Source of the DNA: Thiomicrospira sp. UBA5634
GTDB lineage: Bacteria > Pseudomonadota > Gammaproteobacteria > Thiomicrospirales > Thiomicrospiraceae
Direction of reading: 5' to 3'
NCBI GenBank assembly: GCA_002421475.1
Contig: DIJW01000224.1
Location: 1 to 10,161, forward strand
DNA: 10,161 nt
The notes below the pieces were generated by a model. It searched no databases, had not been told where the DNA came from, and saw nothing but the letters and a program-made list of their open reading frames with translations. Below, piece after piece: positions 6,527 through 10,161 of this stretch. Made by a program: the position numbers and the translations under genes. Position 1 is the stretch's first letter. The number at the start of each line of letters is the position of its first letter.

Positions 6527-7188
6527 TCGGCTAAAATTTCAAACTTATAACCTATGCCATACACCGAATGAATCACTTCATCATTTGGCCAGGCCTGGTG
6601 AAGTTTTTGACGTAGTTTTTTAATATGGCTGTCAACTGTACGATCCGACACAATCCGGCCATCTTGATAAATGCGATTCATCAGCTGGCTGCGGGTAAAA
6701 ATTTGCCCCGGATGCTGAAACAACACTTGAAACAGGGCGAACTCAACGGAGGTTAAGGCGACCTGCTTATCTTGAAACTTCACTTGTGAGCGCGAAACAT
6801 CCAGCATCCATTCATCCGGCGTTTGCAAACCATGATGACGGCGTAACACCGCTTTAACGCGCGCCATCACTTCGCGCGGGCTAAACGGTTTACAGATATA
6901 GTCATCGGCACCAATTTCTAAGCCCAATATCCGATCCAGTTCTTCCACGCGCGCAGTCACCATAATGATCGGTACCTGGCTGGTTTTACGAATCTCTTTA
7001 CAAATCTCAATACCGTCTTTACCCGGTAACATTAAATCCAGCAAAATAAGATCGGGTTGATTATGTTTAACATACTCCACCGCATTGGCGCCGTTATCTA
7101 AATGATCCGGCACAAAATCATTCGCTTTTAAATAATCGCTCAATAAATCGGCGATGCGTTCTTCATCTTCAATAATTAAAATATTCAT
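6523..7188 (-). CDS. baeR: OmpR/PhoB-type response regulator, BaeR-like
   Basis: This 221-residue response regulator probably takes a phosphoryl group from the BaeS-like kinase encoded just upstream and then acts as a transcription factor. The receiver domain (1-117) carries the acidic pocket Glu7/Asp8, phospho-acceptor Asp51 (LLLDLMLPGKDG), Thr78 and Lys100 (CKPFSPREV). The winged-helix domain (about 128-218) ends with RTVDSHIKKLRQKL and SVYGIGYKFE. The segment LGLEIGADDYICKPFSPREV is almost the E. coli BaeR text as I recall it, so the BaeR subgroup is likely, although regulon and signal may differ. Its ATG overlaps the kinase TGA as ATGA (7185-7188), indicating translational coupling. At the other end the stop overlaps the flavoprotein stop. 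One palindrome copy falls in the wing-loop region, encoding Gln-Ala-Trp (198-200). Confidence 0.93.
   Translation of the reverse strand: MNILIIEDEERIADLLSDYLKANDFVPDHLDNGANAVEYVKHNQPDLILLDLMLPGKDGIEICKEIRKTSQVPIIMVTARVEELDRILGLEIGADDYICKPFSPREVMARVKAVLRRHHGLQTPDEWMLDVSRSQVKFQDKQVALTSVEFALFQVLFQHPGQIFTRSQLMNRIYQDGRIVSDRTVDSHIKKLRQKLHQAWPNDEVIHSVYGIGYKFEILAD
6589..6598. repeat. CCAGGCCTGG palindrome, copy 5 (in response regulator gene)
   Basis: Exact core with one imperfect flank (GCCAGGCCTGGT). On the coding - strand it encodes Gln-Ala-Trp, in a loop that I recall as variable between BaeR homologues. Confidence 0.95.
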
Positions 7189-8603
7189 CGGGCAAAGGCC
7201 TCTAGTGGAAGAGTAAGGGTGATTTTAACCCCACCGAGAGCAGAATGCTCGGCATGAATTTCGCCTTGGTGGGCATGCACAATTTGTTCAACTAGTGCCA
7301 GTCCGATGCCGGCACCGCCATAACGGCGATTACGTGAGGTTTCACCGCGGAAAAAACGATCAAATAACCGCGTTAATGCTTGATCCCCCACACCGGGTGC
7401 GGAGTCTTCCAAACACAAGGTTAGTTGCGTAGCGCTATGGCTGAGTTGTAAACGCACCAGGCCTGGTGCATCAGTATAAGCTAAGCTGTTACTGAGTAAG
7501 TTAGACAACATTTGCTGTAAACGATCCGCATCGCCGCGCACTTTAATCGGCTGATTGGGCAACACGGTTTCAAATTGCAGCCCCTTAGTTTCAGCGCGAG
7601 TGATGAAAGGTTTGACGGTTTGTTTTAGCAGCAACCCGAATTCCAGCGGTAACATTTGATACTGTAGACCGCCCACATCATTCAGGGTGATTTGGTACAG
7701 ATCTTCTACCAACCGATTAAGATGCAAAACTTCACTGTGTAAGTTATCGAGTGTCGTCGGTGTAAGTTGGCGTACTCCGTCTTTTAGCGCTTCAATATCA
7801 CCGCGCAAAATGGTTAAAGGCGTGCGTAATTCATGTGAAATATCGGCAATCCATTGGTTACGGCTTTGCTGATTTTTTTCTAAAGTTGTCGCGAGATGGT
7901 TAAAGTCTTGTTGTAACTGACCCAATTCATCACGTCGGTTTACGCTGAGTCGACGGCTAAAGTCGCCGGACGTCAAAGAACGCATACCTTGAGTTACCGC
8001 CAAAATTGGATTTAAAAAATAATGCGCAAATGGAATCAACAATAAGCTCGATAACACCACAACAATTAACACGCCTAACGTCAATAACAAACGTTGGCGT
8101 TCAGCCAGTTGAATATCGAGTTCTTCGGTCAATTCGGCGCGATGTCGATAACCCAAATAACCGACAACCTGTTGATTGGCGACAATCGGTAATACCAACG
8201 TATTTTCATCAACCGGCTCGCCAAACATGCAGTGATGTTGGTTATCTAATAAGCTGATACGTTTTTCGATAAAGTCCGGGTGACGTTGTTTAAAGTTGGA
8301 GAAGGGATAATCTAAGAACATATCCACCGGTACAAACGTTTCACTGAAATCAACGCGGCTGGAGATGCTGGCGATTTTGCGCCAAGTGATTTCATCAATA
8401 AAGTGGATATCCTCTTCGAGTTTTTCTTCCAACACGAAAGTGATATTGTTTTTAATACGCTCAAGCCGCTGTTGGTCTCGTTGATCAACATAATCAACCA
8501 AACTTGATTTAAGCATACTATAGTTAGTCATGACAGTGCCGACCACCAAGATCAAGCCGAATGCCAGTAACAATGCAATAAGTTTGATTTTAAAGCTGAG
8601 CAT
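7185..8603 (-). CDS. baeS: Membrane sensor histidine kinase, BaeS-like
   Basis: This inner-membrane sensor kinase has 472 residues from the MLSFKIKL start (E. coli BaeS has 467). Transmembrane helix 1 is at about 7-27 and helix 2 at about 173-194, with a periplasmic sensor between them. HAMP follows at about 194-246. The dimerisation box ADISHELRTP carries the phospho-acceptor His257. The ATPase domain has the N box NLLSNSLAY (Asn372), DSAPGVG (Asp400) and GAGIGLAL (430-437). The LATTLEKNQQ and DISHELRTPL stretches closely recall BaeS. It is coupled to the regulator by an ATGA overlap. The start is uncertain: the frame is open further upstream, with ATGs at 8645 and 8717. The chosen ATG fits the family length and has a weak GGTGG seven bases before it. 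The sensor contains a His-His-Cys-Met cluster (123-126); its signal is unknown. Confidence 0.88.
   Translation of the reverse strand: MLSFKIKLIALLLAFGLILVVGTVMTNYSMLKSSLVDYVDQRDQQRLERIKNNITFVLEEKLEEDIHFIDEITWRKIASISSRVDFSETFVPVDMFLDYPFSNFKQRHPDFIEKRISLLDNQHHCMFGEPVDENTLVLPIVANQQVVGYLGYRHRAELTEELDIQLAERQRLLLTLGVLIVVVLSSLLLIPFAHYFLNPILAVTQGMRSLTSGDFSRRLSVNRRDELGQLQQDFNHLATTLEKNQQSRNQWIADISHELRTPLTILRGDIEALKDGVRQLTPTTLDNLHSEVLHLNRLVEDLYQITLNDVGGLQYQMLPLEFGLLLKQTVKPFITRAETKGLQFETVLPNQPIKVRGDADRLQQMLSNLLSNSLAYTDAPGLVRLQLSHSATQLTLCLEDSAPGVGDQALTRLFDRFFRGETSRNRRYGGAGIGLALVEQIVHAHQGEIHAEHSALGGVKITLTLPLEAFAR
7457..7466. repeat. CCAGGCCTGG palindrome, copy 6 (in sensor kinase gene)
   Basis: Exact copy with the full consensus CACCAGGCCTGGTG. 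On the coding strand it reads CCA-GGC-CTG (Pro-Gly-Leu), just after the N box, the third codon phase seen for this repeat. Confidence 0.95.
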
Positions 8604-8613
8604 AAAGTGACCA

Positions 8614-8623
8614 CCAGGCCTGG
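8614..8623. repeat. CCAGGCCTGG palindrome, copy 7 (upstream of sensor kinase start)
   Basis: Exact copy flanked as CACCAGGCCTGGTT on the + strand. On the - strand it lies 10 bases before the chosen ATG, and its end overlaps the only Shine-Dalgarno-like GGTGG (8611-8615). If the kinase starts further upstream, the copy would instead be coding (Arg-Pro-Gly). Confidence 0.95.
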
Positions 8624-8696
8624 TTGATGATGGAGTGGGTTTCATTATCGAAACGGGTTGTTGTTCCAAAGTATAGAGTGCTCCTGTAAAAACATT

Positions 8697-8725
8697 ATGC
8701 AAAAACCGCGAAAACAATGTGTCAA
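8697..8725 (-). promoter_or_regulatory. Tentative promoter of the baeSR-like operon
   Basis: A consensus -35 TTGACA (8720-8725) directly follows the T-run of the decarboxylase terminator. At 17 bases the -10 would be TTGCAT (8697-8702, 3 of 6); a better CATAAT (8694-8699) is 20 bases away. The -35 is convincing, the -10 is not. Confidence 0.4.
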
Positions 8726-8750
8726 AAAAAAGCCCGCTCAGGGCGGGCTT
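8723..8750 (-). terminator. Rho-independent terminator of the decarboxylase gene
   Basis: On the - strand AAGCCCGC (8743-8750) pairs with GCGGGCTT (8730-8737) around a five-base loop, followed by a run of T. It lies 18 bases beyond the decarboxylase stop and separates that gene from the downstream baeSR-like operon. Confidence 0.9.
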
Positions 8751-8767
8751 GATTAACTAATAACGCA

Positions 8768-10161
8768 TTAAACTTTGACACAGTCCATGGCGTAAACCAT
8801 TTTGCCGTTAACTTCTTCTTTAACCAAACCGTGAATATCGGTTTCGAAGCCGGGGAAACGCTCGTTAAATGCACGTGCAAATTTAAGATAATCCAAAATC
8901 TTTTTATTCACACGTTCACCCGGAATCAATAACGGAATACCCGGTGGGTATGGCGTTAACAGGATGGCGGTAATACGACCTTCCAGATCATCAATTTCTA
9001 CACGTTCAATCTGACTGTGCACCATTTTTGCGTAGGCATCCGCAGGTTTCATCGCAGGTTCCATGTGTGAGGTGTACATTTCCGTGGTTAAACGCGCCAC
9101 ATCATTTTCACGGTACATACCATGAATCGCATCACACAAATCTTTTAAACCAATCCGTTCATAACGTTTGTGTTTGGCGATGAAGGTCGGCAATACACGC
9201 CATAACGGCATATTGCGATCATAATCATCTTTAAACTGCTGTAACGCCGTTACCAAGGTATTCCAACGACCTTTGGTAATGCCGATGGTGAACATGATAA
9301 AGAACGAATACAAGCCGGTTTTTTCAACAATAACCCCATGCTCTGACAAATAACGCGTCACAATCGCCGCCGGAATACCGTTATCGGAGAAGTCACCGTT
9401 TACCGCCAGGCCTGGGGTAATAATGGTAGCTTTGATCGGATCAAGCATATTGAAGTTTTTTGCCAGATTACCAAAACCGTGCCAGGCTTCATTGGCACGT
9501 AAAATCCAATCTTCACGTTCGCCCATGCCTTCTTCGGCCAGCTCATCCGGTCCCCAGACTTTAAACCACCAAGAATCGCCAAACTCTTCGTCCACTTTAC
9601 GCATTGCGCGGCGGAAGTCGATCGCTTCGGTAATCGATTCTTCAACCAACGCCGTCCCGCCCGGTGGTTCCATCATCGCGGCAGCCACGTCACAGCTGGC
9701 GATAATCGCATACTGCGGGCTGGTTGAAACGTGCATTAAATAGGCTTCGTTAAAACGACCGCGATCCAAATGACGTTTAGGCGATTCCTGTACCAAAATT
9801 TGGCTGGCTTGACTTAAACCCGCCAACAGTTTGTGGGTTGATTGACATGCATAAACCATCGGCCCTTCTGAGCGATTAGTATCGCGCCCAATCGCATGCA
9901 TGCCTTTATAAAACTCATGGAACGTGGCATGCGGTAACCAAGCTTCGTCAAAGTGAAGGTTTTCGACTGACTCACCCAAGGTTTTCTTGATGGTATCCAC
10001 GTTATACAAAATACCGTCATAAGTACTTTGGGTAATGGTCAACATTTGCGGTTTTGCATTCACGTCTTTAACCAACGGGTTCGCGGCGATTTTTTGCTTA
10101 ATTACATCCGGGTGAAACTCAGACTCAGGAATCGGCCCGATAATGCCGTAATGGTTGCGGG
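8768..10161 (-). CDS. PLP-dependent Orn/Lys/Arg decarboxylase, C-terminal 463 residues (5' end off window)
   Basis: This is the C-terminal part of a fold-type I amino-acid decarboxylase. It turns a basic amino acid into CO2 and a polyamine precursor or diamine, and consumes a proton. The frame stays open to the right edge; the visible part begins RNHYGIIGPIPESEF, so a start near 10075 would be wrong. The conserved HFDEAW is present, and the PLP-binding lysine is in ACQSTHKLLAG (codon 9830-9832). Further family blocks are HVSTSPQYAIIAS, NEAWHGF, MLDPIKATIITPG, HGVIVEKTG, TPYPPGIPLLIPGE and FPGFETDIHG. Relatives LdcC and AdiA are 710-760 residues, so roughly 60% is visible. Features recall both lysine (EKTG, TDIHG) and arginine enzymes, so the substrate is left open. 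It has its own terminator; its promoter is outside the window. One palindrome copy is inside. Confidence 0.93.
   Translation of the reverse strand, partial: RNHYGIIGPIPESEFHPDVIKQKIAANPLVKDVNAKPQMLTITQSTYDGILYNVDTIKKTLGESVENLHFDEAWLPHATFHEFYKGMHAIGRDTNRSEGPMVYACQSTHKLLAGLSQASQILVQESPKRHLDRGRFNEAYLMHVSTSPQYAIIASCDVAAAMMEPPGGTALVEESITEAIDFRRAMRKVDEEFGDSWWFKVWGPDELAEEGMGEREDWILRANEAWHGFGNLAKNFNMLDPIKATIITPGLAVNGDFSDNGIPAAIVTRYLSEHGVIVEKTGLYSFFIMFTIGITKGRWNTLVTALQQFKDDYDRNMPLWRVLPTFIAKHKRYERIGLKDLCDAIHGMYRENDVARLTTEMYTSHMEPAMKPADAYAKMVHSQIERVEIDDLEGRITAILLTPYPPGIPLLIPGERVNKKILDYLKFARAFNERFPGFETDIHGLVKEEVNGKMVYAMDCVKV
9406..9415. repeat. CCAGGCCTGG palindrome, copy 8 (in decarboxylase gene)
   Basis: Exact core but both flanking bases differ (GCCAGGCCTGGG). 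On the coding strand it reads CCA-GGC-CTG (Pro-Gly-Leu), where LdcC and AdiA as I recall have Pro-Gly-Met. Confidence 0.95.

Noticed and set aside
8646-8717. Upstream ATG at 8717 as the kinase start
   Set aside because: It lies just eight bases before copies of promoter and terminator signals (-35 at 8720-8725), would leave no leader, and adds 38 residues that do not look like a sensor-kinase N-terminus.
1204-9415. The CCAGGCCTGG copies as a CRISPR array, transposon ends or integron attachment sites
   Set aside because: Spacing is irregular (84 to 4695 bases), most copies are inside conserved genes, and there are no target duplications or mobile genes nearby.
8768-10075. Decarboxylase starting at a TTG near 10075
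   Set aside because: The frame continues upstream to the window edge with family-like sequence (HYGIIGPIP), so the gene is cut by the window, not short.

Overview
The window reads as chromosomal DNA of a gammaproteobacterium of moderate GC. The predicted proteins resemble E. coli LdhA, DeaD, BaeR and BaeS and the inducible amino-acid decarboxylases, but they are clearly not enterobacterial. A marine or sulfur-oxidising lineage of the Thiomicrospira/Hydrogenovibrio type is a guess from overall feel only, not a firm assignment. I see no tRNA, rRNA, CRISPR array, insertion sequence or prophage gene.

Layout. The + strand opens with the last 44 codons of a probable TRAP-transporter solute-binding protein, followed 24 bases later by D-lactate dehydrogenase (ldhA). 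A perfect 40-base palindrome serves as a shared terminator between ldhA and the convergent DEAD-box RNA helicase deaD (- strand). deaD has a good sigma70-type promoter and an untranslated leader of about 240 bases with hairpin potential. Divergent from it is a TetR-family regulator whose likely -10 box lies inside a near-perfect operator palindrome. Just downstream is a secreted metallo-beta-lactamase-fold protein with an altered metal motif, so the pair probably forms a self-regulated operon. A terminator carrying the next promoter follows, then an FAD-dependent oxidoreductase of the HI0933/PP_4765 type. That gene ends tail-to-tail, overlapping by 4 bases, with a BaeR-like response regulator. 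The regulator is translationally coupled (ATGA) to its BaeS-like sensor kinase on the - strand. After another terminator, the last 463 codons of a PLP-dependent Orn/Lys/Arg decarboxylase run off the right edge.

The most striking signal is not a gene. The exact 10-base palindrome CCAGGCCTGG occurs eight times (consensus CACCAGGCCTGGTG; six copies match the central 12 bases exactly), where about 0.01 would be expected by chance. Seven copies fall in the 3.5 kb from 5.9 to 9.4 kb. They lie in all three codon phases of four unrelated genes, at the apex of a terminator and beside a ribosome binding site. This is a DNA-level signal: a HIP1-like genome palindrome, an uptake or chromosome-organisation sequence, or a methylation/repair-linked motif. 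Each copy is two abutting CCWGG (Dcm-type) sites. It is the best candidate here for something undescribed.
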